A stretch of 64,000 bases of DNA, taken from the NCBI RefSeq assembly GCF_029269825.1, contig NZ_JARJHU010000008.1:1-64000 (forward strand), read 5' to 3'. The notes under the pieces were generated by a model that saw nothing but the letters and a program-made list of their open reading frames with translations, ran no database searches and had not been told where the DNA came from. The position numbers and the translations under genes are program-made. This document shows positions 53,369 to 62,663 of this stretch, in pieces (the first letter of the stretch is position 1; every line of letters starts with the position of its first letter). This DNA comes from Pedobacter sp. JY14-1. Lineage in GTDB: Bacteria; Bacteroidota; Bacteroidia; Sphingobacteriales; Sphingobacteriaceae.

Positions 53369-54055
53369 ATGAAAAAGCGCATATTTACTGCATGTGCCAT
53401 AACCCTGCTGGTGGGTTATGGCACTGTTTATTCGCAAAGCAAAGGCTTTGTGAAATTATTTGATGGAAAGAGTACAAAAGGATGGCATACCTTCGGGCAA
53501 ACCGCAGCAAGCACAAAATGGCAGGTGGAAAATGGCATACTCCACTTCAATCCATCCGCAGAAGGTGAAGGCGGAGATCTCGTGACGGACAAAGCCTACA
53601 GCAATTTTCACCTGAAAGTAGACTGGAAGGTAGCACCCAAGTCGAACAGCGGGATCATTTTTTATGTTCAGGACGATGCGGCCAAGTACGGCGCAACTTA
53701 TATGACCGGACCGGAAATGCAGGTCCTGGACAACGATGGTCATCCGGACGGCAAGATCACGAAGCACCGTGCAGGCGACCTTTATGACCTCATTAAGGCC
53801 AGCTCGGAACCTGTAAAACCTGTCGGCGAATGGAACACGGCGGAAGTAATTTCCAACAAAGGCAACCTTGAACTGAAACTCAATGGGGTGACCGTAGTAA
53901 AGACTACTTTGTGGGACCAGAGCTGGAAAGACCTGGTCGCCAAAAGCAAGTTTGCACAGTGGGAAGGATTTGGTGCCTTTAAGTCCGGAAAAATTGCCCT
54001 GCAGGACCACGGGGACAATGTGTGGTACCGTAACATAATGATCAAAGAACTGTAA
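53369..54055 (+). CDS. DUF1080/3-keto-disaccharide hydrolase-family protein
   Basis: A 228-residue secreted protein with signal peptide ending around VYSQ. The concanavalin-like domain begins GFVKLFDGKSTKGWHTFG and contains SNFHLKVDWKVAPKSNSGIIFYVQ, GPEMQVLDNDGHPDG and HRAGDLYDLI, the strongest signatures of the family. Characterised members cleave 3-keto-glycosides by hydrolysis or elimination. It follows the Tat-exported oxidoreductase by 21 bp, the expected order: oxidise at C3 and then break the glycosidic bond. Activity on this gene's own product is inferred. Confidence 0.9.
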   Translation: MKKRIFTACAITLLVGYGTVYSQSKGFVKLFDGKSTKGWHTFGQTAASTKWQVENGILHFNPSAEGEGGDLVTDKAYSNFHLKVDWKVAPKSNSGIIFYVQDDAAKYGATYMTGPEMQVLDNDGHPDGKITKHRAGDLYDLIKASSEPVKPVGEWNTAEVISNKGNLELKLNGVTVVKTTLWDQSWKDLVAKSKFAQWEGFGAFKSGKIALQDHGDNVWYRNIMIKEL

Positions 54056-54080
54056 ATTAAAGAGAGAGAGACGAATAATA

Positions 54081-55322
54081 ATGAACTCAAACAACCGCAT
54101 CAAATTGTCACTTATGATGTTCCTGGAGTTTTTCATCTGGGGCGCATGGTTTGTAACTTTAGGGACCTTTCTGGGTGCCAACCTGAAAGCAACCGGGGCC
54201 GAAACGGGCTCTGTATTTTCTACCCAATCCTGGGGAGCGATCATTGCCCCTTTTATTATCGGCCTGATCGCTGACCGTTTTTTTAATGCAGAGCGGATAC
54301 TTGGCGTGTTGCACCTGATCGGTGCGTTCCTGATGTACCAGATGTACAATTCGACAGATATTTCTACATTCTATCCATATGTACTGGGTTATATGATCCT
54401 GTTCATGCCTACCCTGGCCCTGGTCAATTCGGTTTCATTTAACCAGATGAAAGACCCTGAGAAGGAATTTTCGACCATACGTGTTTTCGGTACCATCGGC
54501 TGGATCGCTGCGGGGCTCATCATCAGTTATATCTTTCATTGGGATACCCCTGAGGCGACAACAGCGGGCGCACTGAAAAATACCTTCGCTATGGCTGGCG
54601 CAGCCTCACTGGTTCTCGGTCTTTTCAGCTTTATATTGCCTAAGACACCGCCTAAAGGAAGTTCCGGCGAACAGGTTAAGGTATCTGAGATCCTCGGGCT
54701 TGACGCGCTCAAACTGCTGAAGGATAAAAATTTTGCAATTTTCTTTATTTCCTCGATCCTGATCTGTATCCCGCTCGCCTTCTATTACCAAAACGCGCAC
54801 CCTTTCCTTTCCAATGTAGGTCTGGACAACCCTACCGGGAAAATGACCATCGGACAAATCTCGGAGGTCTTGTTCCTCCTGCTGCTACCTGTGTTCTTCA
54901 GTCGTTTCGGCTTTAAGAAAACGATCCTTGTCGGCATGCTGGCCTGGGGCATCCGTTATGCCTTATTTGCCTATGGAAACGCTGGTGAACTGAGCTTTAT
55001 GCTCATCATCGGCATTGCGTTGCATGGCATCTGCTACGACTTTTTCTTCGTTTCGGGCCAGATCTATACCAATGCTGCGGCAGGTGAAAAGTACAAGAGT
55101 GCGGCCCAGGGGCTCATCACGCTGGCGACTTATGGCGTAGGCATGCTGATCGGCTTTGAAGTTGCCGGTAAGATCACTGATGCCTATAAACTGGGTGAAG
55201 GTGCCTATGACTGGAAAATGGTATGGATCATTCCTTCCGGAATCGCGTTCGCGGTGTTCCTGATCTTTGCGGTCTTCTTCAATGATAAGAAAAAAATCAG
55301 CGAAGACGCCATCAATATATAG
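54081..55322 (+). CDS. MFS transporter of the nucleoside:H+ symporter (NHS) family
   Basis: A 413-residue membrane protein with twelve predicted helices. It opens LSLMMFLEFFIWGAWFVTLG and has GLIADRFFNAERILGVLHL and STIRVFGTIGWIAAGLI, as in NupG/XapB-type carriers, now often found with sugar-modification genes in Bacteroidota. It lies between DUF1080 and a TIM-barrel gene, so the natural cargo may be a keto-sugar or a disaccharide, not a nucleoside. The energy coupling is probably proton symport. Start at 54081 gives the family-typical N-terminus. Confidence 0.88.
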   Translation: MNSNNRIKLSLMMFLEFFIWGAWFVTLGTFLGANLKATGAETGSVFSTQSWGAIIAPFIIGLIADRFFNAERILGVLHLIGAFLMYQMYNSTDISTFYPYVLGYMILFMPTLALVNSVSFNQMKDPEKEFSTIRVFGTIGWIAAGLIISYIFHWDTPEATTAGALKNTFAMAGAASLVLGLFSFILPKTPPKGSSGEQVKVSEILGLDALKLLKDKNFAIFFISSILICIPLAFYYQNAHPFLSNVGLDNPTGKMTIGQISEVLFLLLLPVFFSRFGFKKTILVGMLAWGIRYALFAYGNAGELSFMLIIGIALHGICYDFFFVSGQIYTNAAAGEKYKSAAQGLITLATYGVGMLIGFEVAGKITDAYKLGEGAYDWKMVWIIPSGIAFAVFLIFAVFFNDKKKISEDAINI

Positions 55323-55332
55323 ACCCGTTTAT

Positions 55333-56229
55333 ATGAAACCAGAACTGAGCAGGAGAACTGCAATAAAAAACATCGTGGCGGGTACCGCTGCAATTGGCGT
55401 ATCTTCGGCCTTACCTGCTTTGGGTTCAGTAGCCGCAGAAGCAGAAGCCAAAACAACAAATATGCTGAAAGGAAACATTAAACACTCGGTATGCCGCTGG
55501 TGCTTTGGAGGCGTAGACCTGGACACCCTTTGTATCGAGGCCAAAAAGATCGGGATTACAGCCATTGACCTGGTCGGCCCGAATGACTGGGCTACTTTAA
55601 AAAAACATGGGCTGTATTCTTCCATGTGCAATGGTGCAGAGATCAGTCTGGATGACGGATGGAATGACACCAAATTTCACGATGAACTGGTGAAACGCTA
55701 TTCCGAAATGATCCCTAAAGTTGCGGCGGCAGGGTATAAGCAATTGATATGCTTTAGTGGTGCACGGCGGGGAAAAGATGATGAAACCGGCTGGAACAAT
55801 TGTGTACAGGGTCTGAAAAAGGTAATTCCTGTTGCTGAAAAGCATGGTGTCGTACTGGTCATGGAGCTGCTGAACAGCAAAGTTGACCATAAGGACTATC
55901 AATGCGACACTACAGCCTGGGGTGCTGAACTTTGTAAACGACTGGGTTCGGAAAATTTTAAATTGCTTTATGACATCTACCATATGCAGATCGATGAAGG
56001 CAACGTGATCGCGAACATCAGGAAGTACCACCAGTACATATCGCATTACCATACTGCCGGAGTACCGGGACGTAACGAGCTTGACGAAAACCAGGAGCTG
56101 TATTATCCCGCCATTATCCGGGCTGTCATCGCTACCGGCTTCAAGGGGTACCTGGCCCAGGAATTCATCCCGAAAAATGCAGATAAGTTCAAGTCGTTAA
56201 AGGATGCAGTAAACCTTTGTGATGTTTAA
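55333..56229 (+). CDS. Hydroxypyruvate isomerase-family TIM barrel, Tat-exported
   Basis: A 298-residue protein with a Tat-like signal (SRRTAIKNIVAGTAAIGVSS, alanine-rich end) and an isomerase-type TIM barrel: SVCRWCFGGVDLDTLCIEAKKIG, FSGARRGKDDETGWNN, VLVMELLNSKVDHKDYQCD with the catalytic Glu, LLYDIYHMQIDEGNV with the Asp and His, and GRNELDENQELYYPAIIRA with the second Glu. The start at 55333 is preferred because it yields the signal and does not overlap the transporter. Activity on exported keto-sugars is inferred. Confidence 0.85.
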   Translation: MKPELSRRTAIKNIVAGTAAIGVSSALPALGSVAAEAEAKTTNMLKGNIKHSVCRWCFGGVDLDTLCIEAKKIGITAIDLVGPNDWATLKKHGLYSSMCNGAEISLDDGWNDTKFHDELVKRYSEMIPKVAAAGYKQLICFSGARRGKDDETGWNNCVQGLKKVIPVAEKHGVVLVMELLNSKVDHKDYQCDTTAWGAELCKRLGSENFKLLYDIYHMQIDEGNVIANIRKYHQYISHYHTAGVPGRNELDENQELYYPAIIRAVIATGFKGYLAQEFIPKNADKFKSLKDAVNLCDV

Positions 56230-56240
56230 AAATTGCTATT

Positions 56241-57119
56241 ATGAATTCTAGAAGAATCTTTATCAAACAGGCCGCGGTGGCTGCAGCAGGGCTCGCCATA
56301 CTTCCTGATTTTGCCTGCTCCCCGGCTGCAAAAGCTGGCAGGGCCGTAGGCATTCAGCTGTATACGCTCCGGGAACTTTTACCGCAGGATGTAAAAGGAG
56401 TCATTGAAAAAGTGGCGAAGACCGGCTATAAAGAAGTAGAAACCTATGGCTACACAAAAGAAGCCGGTTTCTGGGGGTTGGAAGCCAAATCCTTCAAAGC
56501 GTTACTGGACGCAAATGGACTGAAAGCGCCAAGCGGGCATTTTGGCATGGATGAATTTATTAAGACAGGGAACAAGGAATTACTTAAGCCCTTGCTGGAA
56601 GGGGCTGCTACGCTGGAAATGGAATATTTTACCTGCCCGTATCTGGACGCAGCCCTCAGGCCAGACCTGGATGCTTATAAGAAAATTGCCGCCAGATTGA
56701 ATGAAGCGGCCGAGCTGTCCAGACAGGCTGGGCTTCAGCTGGCCTATCACAACCACGATTTTGAATTCCAGCAGCAGGGAAATGGCAGAGGGTATGATGT
56801 ATTACTGAATGAAACCGATAAAGAGCTGGTCAAGTTTGAAATGGACCTGTACTGGGTAGTACGGTCGGGCAATGATCCGGTTGCACTGTTCAATCAGCAT
56901 CCTGGCCGTTTCGCCATGTGGCATGTGAAGGATATGGATAAGAAGGACAATACCATCAATACTGAGGTAGGTACCGGCACCATTGATTTCAAGGCAATCT
57001 ACAAGCAGGCCAAGCAGGCCGGGCTGAAACACCTGATTGTCGAGCAGGAAAATTTCAGTATCGACCCATTTGAAAGCATTAAGAAAAGCTTTGACTATGT
57101 AGATCACGAACTTGTATAA
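56241..57119 (+). CDS. Sugar phosphate isomerase/epimerase-like TIM-barrel lipoprotein
   Basis: A 292-residue exported TIM barrel. The N-terminus has an Arg-Arg pair, SRRIFIKQAAVAAAGLAILP, and a lipobox-like DFACS, so it is a Tat lipoprotein candidate. The barrel includes GIQLYTLRELLPQ, YKEVETYGY, LAYHNHDFEF (metal His/Glu), VKFEMDLYWVVRSG and MWHVKDMDKKD. It is the last gene before the terminator at 57144-57175. Together with the upstream exported barrel it gives two periplasmic isomerase-like proteins in one operon. Confidence 0.85.
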   Translation: MNSRRIFIKQAAVAAAGLAILPDFACSPAAKAGRAVGIQLYTLRELLPQDVKGVIEKVAKTGYKEVETYGYTKEAGFWGLEAKSFKALLDANGLKAPSGHFGMDEFIKTGNKELLKPLLEGAATLEMEYFTCPYLDAALRPDLDAYKKIAARLNEAAELSRQAGLQLAYHNHDFEFQQQGNGRGYDVLLNETDKELVKFEMDLYWVVRSGNDPVALFNQHPGRFAMWHVKDMDKKDNTINTEVGTGTIDFKAIYKQAKQAGLKHLIVEQENFSIDPFESIKKSFDYVDHELV

Positions 57120-57143
57120 GACCTGAAGGGGTCCGGTAAGAAA

Positions 57144-57175
57144 AGGGAGGTGATCGTCAAATCATCTCCCTTTTT
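57144..57175 (+). terminator. Terminator closing the keto-sugar operon
   Basis: AGGGAGGTGAT (57144-57154) pairs with ATCATCTCCCT (57161-57171) with one G-T wobble and a 6-nt loop, followed by TTTT and CGTTT. It separates the eight-gene block from asd. Confidence 0.85.
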
Positions 57176-57287
57176 CGTTTATACTAAGGCGCTTAGGCGG
57201 AGTGTCAGAAAAAAACGCCATATTTGCGCCTCTAAATGGTACAACAAAATTTATATTAAAAAACAAGTAAACAACAATTATTAAATC

Positions 57288-58280
57288 ATGAAAATTGCAG
57301 TAGTAGGTGCCACCGGACTGGTAGGTACCGTAATGTTAAAAGTGCTAGAAGAGCGTAACTTCCCGCTGACCGAATTGATCCCAGTAGCCTCTGAGAAGAG
57401 CGTTGGCAAGGAAATTTCGTTCAAGGGCAAGAAGTACGCTGTGGTCAGCATGAACACTGCAATTGCCATGAAACCAGATATCGCTTTGTTTTCGGCAGGC
57501 GGTGGTACTTCGCTGAAAGAAGCCCCCAGGTTTGCTGAAGCAGGTACGACCGTGATTGACAACTCGTCAGCATGGCGTATGGATCCTTCAAAAAAGCTGG
57601 TAGTTCCCGAGGTGAATGCAGATGTCCTGGGTAAAGACGACAAGATCATTGCCAACCCGAACTGCTCAACCATACAGATGGTGGTTGCGCTAAAGCCTTT
57701 GCATGATAAATACAAGATCAAACGTGTAGTCGTTTCTACCTATCAGTCGGTAACCGGCACCGGGGTGAAAGCGGTAGACCAGCTGATGAACGAACGCAAA
57801 GGTGTAACTGATGGCCCGATGGCCTATGCCTACCCTATCGACCTGAACGTGATCCCGCATATTGATGTCTTCACCGACAATGGCTATACCAAGGAAGAAA
57901 TGAAAATGATCCTGGAGACCAAAAAGATCATGGGTGACGACAGCATCAGGGTAACGGCAACTACCGTACGTATACCGGTAATGGGCGGCCATTCTGAATC
58001 GGTAAACATCGAGTTTGAGCAGGATTTTGACCTGGCGGAAGTAAGGGCACTACTCGAGGCCACCGAGGGGGTGATCGTAGTAGACGACCCGGCCAACCTG
58101 AAATATCCGATGCCAAAAGATGCACACGAAAAGGACGAGGTCTTTGTTGGACGCATACGTCGCGACGAATCCCAGCCAAATACGCTTAATATGTGGGTTG
58201 TAGCAGACAACCTGCGTAAAGGTGCTGCTACCAATGCGGTACAGATCGCCGAATACCTCGTAAAGAAGGAACTGATCTGA
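57288..58280 (+). CDS. asd: Aspartate-semialdehyde dehydrogenase
   Basis: A 330-residue enzyme reducing aspartyl phosphate to aspartate semialdehyde with NADPH, for lysine, threonine, methionine and peptidoglycan precursors. It shows the nucleotide loop VGATGLVGTVMLKVLEER, FSAGGGTS, the catalytic Cys in ANPNCSTIQMVVAL, and the active-site His in MGGHSESV. Length normal. It is flanked by terminators at 57144-57175 and 58308-58355, so it is transcribed alone. Confidence 0.95.
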   Translation: MKIAVVGATGLVGTVMLKVLEERNFPLTELIPVASEKSVGKEISFKGKKYAVVSMNTAIAMKPDIALFSAGGGTSLKEAPRFAEAGTTVIDNSSAWRMDPSKKLVVPEVNADVLGKDDKIIANPNCSTIQMVVALKPLHDKYKIKRVVVSTYQSVTGTGVKAVDQLMNERKGVTDGPMAYAYPIDLNVIPHIDVFTDNGYTKEEMKMILETKKIMGDDSIRVTATTVRIPVMGGHSESVNIEFEQDFDLAEVRALLEATEGVIVVDDPANLKYPMPKDAHEKDEVFVGRIRRDESQPNTLNMWVVADNLRKGAATNAVQIAEYLVKKELI

Positions 58281-58307
58281 TGTCCTAGACAACACCATAA
58301 TACGAAT

Positions 58308-58355
58308 CGGCCGGTGTATCGAAATATTTCGGGGCACCGGCCGTTTTTATTTTTC
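58308..58355 (+). terminator. Terminator after asd with a nested palindrome
   Basis: CGGCCGGTG (58308-58316) pairs with CACCGGCCG (58335-58343), then TTTTTATTTTT. Inside the loop is a second perfect palindrome, CGAAATATTTCG (58320-58331), so the RNA can fold as a stacked double hairpin. Confidence 0.85.
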
Positions 58356-58379
58356 GGAAGACCTGATTCTTTAAAGACG

Positions 58380-59789
58380 ATGCTAAAAAAAATAACGATC
58401 CATTTCTTGCTGCTTTGTACCTGTTTAACTACAAGTGCACAAACACCTGTACAAAAGCTAAAGCAGGCCTTTACCAATTTTCAAAATGACCCTCAGACCA
58501 AATATGGCATAGCGGCAATCTGTGTACTGGATGCAGGTACAGGTGAAACCCTGTTTGCCAGAAACGAACAGACAGGCCTGGCTACGGCTTCAACGCTGAA
58601 GACCATTACATCGGCAACAGCATTCAGTCTGCTGGGCCAGGATTTCAAGTTTCAGACCAACCTTGCCTATTCGGGTGCAATCGACAATACAGGTACCCTG
58701 AAAGGGAACCTGATTGTCATAGGCGGCGGAGATCCTACCCTCGCATCCTGGCGCTATGAAACCAGCAGAGAAAAATATATCCTTGACCAATGGGTCAATG
58801 CGATCAGACAGGCCGGCATCAAAAGGATAGAAGGAAATGTAATTGGCGATGACAGTTTATGGGGTACTCAAACTACTCCTGACGGCTGGATCTGGCAGGA
58901 TATCGGGAATTATTACGGGGCAGGTGCTTCGGCCCTGAACTGGCGAGAGAACCAGTTTGACCTTCATCTCCGTGCCAGCAGGACCGATCAGGGCGTTTCT
59001 ATATTAAAAGTAGTTCCTGAAATGCCGTACCTGCAGTTTGTCAATGAAATGAAAGCCGGACCGGAAGGCTCCGGAGACCAGGTGTATGCCTATTTACCTC
59101 CCCTGGCTACCACAGCTTATCTGCGAGGAACCTGGGCACTGGGCATTGGGAAAAGCGGTATTTCCGCAGCCTTACCCGACCCGGCATTTGATGCTGCTTT
59201 CCGGTTGCAGGATACCCTTCGCCGTATCGGCATCGCTGCAAACCAGCCCCCCACAACTGCCAGGATACTTAAAGCCCGGGGGACTGCGATGCCTGCCGTT
59301 ACAAAGACCATCAGTACCCTGAATTCACCGGACCTTGGCCGTATCGTTTACTGGTTCAACCGGAAAAGTATTAATCTTTATGGCGAGGCCCTGCTAAAGG
59401 CTTTGGCCTGGAAATCTGGTAAGGAGGCTACGACGAGGAATGGGGCAGCTACAGCGATCAGCTACTGGGCCGGGCGGGGCCTGGCCGGAAATGCCCTGAA
59501 TATCATGGATGGCAGCGGGCTTTCGCCGGCGACAAGGGTCACTGCAGCGGCCATGGCCCAGGTACTCTTTCTCGCCCAAAAGGAAAGCTGGTTTCCGGCC
59601 TACTATGAATCGTTGCCGGAAAACAATGGAATGAAACTGAAAAGCGGGACCATCAATGATGTTTCCGCCTTCGCCGGTTATTTTACTTCCGGTTCTGGAA
59701 AAAAATATGTCATCGTAATCAATATCAACAACTATTCCGGCTCCGGCATCAACAAAAAGTTATTTAACGTGCTGGATGCGTTGAAATAA
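58380..59789 (+). CDS. dacB: D-alanyl-D-alanine carboxypeptidase/endopeptidase, PBP4 type
   Basis: A 469-residue periplasmic penicillin-binding protein, class C. Signal peptide ends near SAQ (residue 21). The catalytic SxxK is Ser71-Lys74 (STLK), the SxN-equivalent lies in YWFNRKSINLYGEAL, and KSGT is in MKLKSGTINDVSAF. The large insert between SxxK and SxN is typical of PBP4. It trims and cleaves peptidoglycan cross-links. Start 58380 is the first ATG after the asd terminator and gives a clean signal; an upstream in-frame start would be inside the terminator. Confidence 0.92.
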   Translation: MLKKITIHFLLLCTCLTTSAQTPVQKLKQAFTNFQNDPQTKYGIAAICVLDAGTGETLFARNEQTGLATASTLKTITSATAFSLLGQDFKFQTNLAYSGAIDNTGTLKGNLIVIGGGDPTLASWRYETSREKYILDQWVNAIRQAGIKRIEGNVIGDDSLWGTQTTPDGWIWQDIGNYYGAGASALNWRENQFDLHLRASRTDQGVSILKVVPEMPYLQFVNEMKAGPEGSGDQVYAYLPPLATTAYLRGTWALGIGKSGISAALPDPAFDAAFRLQDTLRRIGIAANQPPTTARILKARGTAMPAVTKTISTLNSPDLGRIVYWFNRKSINLYGEALLKALAWKSGKEATTRNGAATAISYWAGRGLAGNALNIMDGSGLSPATRVTAAAMAQVLFLAQKESWFPAYYESLPENNGMKLKSGTINDVSAFAGYFTSGSGKKYVIVININNYSGSGINKKLFNVLDALK

Positions 59790-59837
59790 GCGCAACAAAT
59801 CGATAACTTGCAAAGCACACCTATTCAAGCGGCAATC

Positions 59838-61799
59838 ATGCAAAAGACATTAATCCTGTTTATTTTCGTACTCCTGTCCCTGCAATCACCCGGACAAACA
59901 GCACTTTCAGAAACTTCAGCAGCTGATCCCGGCACAAGCAATCCGAATGCTCCGGGAATCGCCATTATACCCGAGCCCGTATCGGTCAGTAAAAGCGAAG
60001 GCCACTACATCCTTCCTGAAAACCTAGTTATCCAGGCGCCTGCCCTGCCTGAACTCAAACAGACGACTGCGTTTCTTCAGGAAAGGCTATCCATACCTAC
60101 CGGCAGTTTTGTTTCAGTTGTAAATAGCCCCGGTCCGGCAGCCGGGATCAAACTGGTCCTGAACGACAAACCAAATCATACGCTTGGCAATGAAGGCTAT
60201 CAGTTATCCGTCACCCCAAACACCATTACGATCAAAGCCAATAAGCCAGCCGGCCTGTTCTACGGGGCCCAAAGCCTTATCCAGCTTTTTCCGAAAGAGA
60301 TAGAAAGCAAAGAGGAGGTGACCGGCGTCGAGTGGACGGCACCCTGTATAGAAGTAACTGATTACCCGCGTTTAGGATGGCGCGGGCTGATGTTCGATGT
60401 CGCCCGTCATTTCTTCACCAAAGCAGAGGTTAAACAATATATCGATGCCATGGTACGGTACAAATACAACATCCTCCACCTTCACCTGGCCGATGATGAA
60501 GGCTGGAGGATCGAGATTAAAGGCCTGCCCAAACTGACGGAGATCGGTGCCTGGCGCGTTGATAAAGTCGGAGAATTTGGATTTTTCAGTCCTCCAGGGC
60601 CGGACGAGCCCCGTAACTATGGCGGCTTCTATACGCAGGATGATATCAGAGAGATCGTCCAGTATGCCGCAGAACGTTTCGTCAACGTCTTGCCGGAAAT
60701 TGATGTGCCCGGCCACAGTCTTGCGGCGATCGTTTCTTACCCCGAACTTTCCTGCACTCCGGGTGCAGACAAATACCGGGTGCGTTCGGGAGAACAGATC
60801 ATGGACTGGTCGAGGGGTGCTCCTCCCATTGCCCTGATTGACAACACACTGTGCCCTGCTAATGAAAAGGTCTACAGTTTCCTGGATACAGTAATTACCC
60901 AGGTTGCCCAGCTGTTTCCATTTGAATACATCCATATGGGCGGTGACGAGGCTCCCATCAACTTCTGGCAAAAAAGCGACGCCATAAAGGCCCTGATGCA
61001 AAAGGAAAACCTGAAGAACATGCACCAGGTGCAGGGTTATTTTGAAAAAAGGATTCAGAAGATTGTAGAATCCAAAGGCAAGAAATTCATGGCCTGGGAC
61101 GAAGTACTTGAGGGCGACATGCCGTCCAGTGCAGCAGTGATGAGCTGGCGCGGGATGAAGTACGGAATCGAAGCCTCAAAGAAAAAGCATGAAGTGGTAA
61201 TGAGCCCTACGGACTACGCCTACCTCGATTATATGCAGGCCGATGTAATTACCGAACCTAAAGTCTATGCCTCATTAAGACTAAGCAAATCCTATCAGTT
61301 CGATCCGGTTCCGCCAAGCGCAGATGCACGCTATGTAAAAGGCGGGCAGGCTAATCTCTGGACAGAGCAGGTTTACAACATCCGCCAGGCAGAGTACATG
61401 ACCTGGCCCAGAGGTATGGCCATTGCCGAATCGGTATGGTCTCCGGCCGAGAAGAAAAACTGGAACAATTTCTTCGCCAGGGTAGAGCAGCATTTCAAAC
61501 GCCTGGACATCGCCGAGACCAAATACGCGCCCAGCGTCTATGATCCTATTTTCGCCGTCAGCCGTTCTGCCGATAAACAACTGATCATTGAGTTAAGTAC
61601 TGAGGTTGAAGGGCTGGACATCTACTACAGCTTTGACAACTCCTTTCCGGACCGTTTCTATCCGAAGTACACTGAAAAGCTGACCCCGCCGAAGGATGCG
61701 ACCACACTGAAAGTAATCACCTACAGAGGTAAGACCCCCGTAGGCCGCATGATGGTCATGCCCATTGAAGAACTGAACAAAAGATCCTGGAAACGCTAA
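59838..61799 (+). CDS. GH20 beta-N-acetylhexosaminidase
   Basis: A 653-residue exported enzyme that removes terminal beta-GlcNAc or GalNAc. Signal peptide at residues 1-22 (LILFIFVLLSLQSPGQ). The N-terminal domain (IIPEPVSVSKSEGHYILPENL) precedes the GH20 barrel, with the catalytic Asp370-Glu371 pair in HMGGDEAPINFW, and HLADDEGWRIEIKGLP and LPEIDVPGHSLA. A C-terminal chitobiase-like segment ends in MVMPIEEL. The ATG at 59838 is preferred over an upstream TTG because it gives the signal peptide. It may recycle chitin or peptidoglycan sugars. Confidence 0.92.
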   Translation: MQKTLILFIFVLLSLQSPGQTALSETSAADPGTSNPNAPGIAIIPEPVSVSKSEGHYILPENLVIQAPALPELKQTTAFLQERLSIPTGSFVSVVNSPGPAAGIKLVLNDKPNHTLGNEGYQLSVTPNTITIKANKPAGLFYGAQSLIQLFPKEIESKEEVTGVEWTAPCIEVTDYPRLGWRGLMFDVARHFFTKAEVKQYIDAMVRYKYNILHLHLADDEGWRIEIKGLPKLTEIGAWRVDKVGEFGFFSPPGPDEPRNYGGFYTQDDIREIVQYAAERFVNVLPEIDVPGHSLAAIVSYPELSCTPGADKYRVRSGEQIMDWSRGAPPIALIDNTLCPANEKVYSFLDTVITQVAQLFPFEYIHMGGDEAPINFWQKSDAIKALMQKENLKNMHQVQGYFEKRIQKIVESKGKKFMAWDEVLEGDMPSSAAVMSWRGMKYGIEASKKKHEVVMSPTDYAYLDYMQADVITEPKVYASLRLSKSYQFDPVPPSADARYVKGGQANLWTEQVYNIRQAEYMTWPRGMAIAESVWSPAEKKNWNNFFARVEQHFKRLDIAETKYAPSVYDPIFAVSRSADKQLIIELSTEVEGLDIYYSFDNSFPDRFYPKYTEKLTPPKDATTLKVITYRGKTPVGRMMVMPIEELNKRSWKR

Positions 61800-61800
61800 A

Positions 61801-62586
61801 TTGAGGTATTTCGTACATATAGGTTATAACGGTTATCGTTATAACGGCTGGCAGAAGCAGCCAAACCTGCTCAACGTACAGGGAATTATAGAGCAAAAAC
61901 TGACTGAGGCACTGAAAACCCCGGTAGAAATTATCGGTTGTGGCCGCACAGACACCCATGTCCATGCCAGCCAGTTCTTCTTCCATATGGACATCGGGGA
62001 GGAATGGACATACGATCTGTCGTTCCGGCTCAATAAGCTACTGCCGCCGACTATAGCTGTCTTTGATATTATTCCTGTCGAAGCACACCGGCATGCTCGG
62101 TTTGACGCAGTGCTCCGTTCTTATGATTATTACCTTCATACCTACAAAAACCCCTTTCTGCATCATATCAGTTCCTATTATCCTTACCCTGAACTGGACT
62201 TCAGCAAAATGCAGGAGGCAGCGGCTCTGCTTCCCAAATACAAAGACTACCGGGCATTTTGCACAAGCCCGGACAAATATGAACACACCCGCTGCAACGT
62301 AATGTCTGCGCAACTACACTTCGATTCCAGCGGCCAGAAAATGCGGTTTCAGATCTCGGCCAATCGTTTCCTGGGCAAGATGATCCGCATTATCATGGGT
62401 GAATTGCTCAAAGTAGGACAGCACAGGTTGAGTACAGACGAATTTGAACATTACCTGAACAGCAGGACCACCCCTAAGTTGCTGTCTCCTGCCCATCCCG
62501 AAGGCCTTTACCTTTCTAAAGTGAGTTATCCTTATCTCAACCTGCCCCCACGGACTGATTTTGCCCAACCTTTCCTAATTATCTGA
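61801..62586 (+). CDS. truA: tRNA pseudouridine(38-40) synthase
   Basis: A 261-residue TruA that makes pseudouridine at positions 38-40 of the tRNA anticodon arm. The catalytic Asp51 is in GCGRTDTHVHASQ, and RYFVHIGYNGYRYNGWQKQP is the standard opening. The start is a TTG at 61801, one base after the hexosaminidase stop; no in-frame ATG lies close enough to keep the opening strand. It is therefore translationally linked to the GH20 gene. Confidence 0.94.
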   Translation: MRYFVHIGYNGYRYNGWQKQPNLLNVQGIIEQKLTEALKTPVEIIGCGRTDTHVHASQFFFHMDIGEEWTYDLSFRLNKLLPPTIAVFDIIPVEAHRHARFDAVLRSYDYYLHTYKNPFLHHISSYYPYPELDFSKMQEAAALLPKYKDYRAFCTSPDKYEHTRCNVMSAQLHFDSSGQKMRFQISANRFLGKMIRIIMGELLKVGQHRLSTDEFEHYLNSRTTPKLLSPAHPEGLYLSKVSYPYLNLPPRTDFAQPFLII

Positions 62587-62663
62587 CGACTAACAAATTG
62601 CACTTGCTTTTCTGAGACTTTTTTGTTACATTGTATCTAACCAATATAAAACAGGAGGCATTT

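Noticed and set aside
55267..55332. Upstream start for the TIM barrel at 55333
   Set aside because: It would overlap the transporter gene and put extra residues before a well-formed Tat signal.
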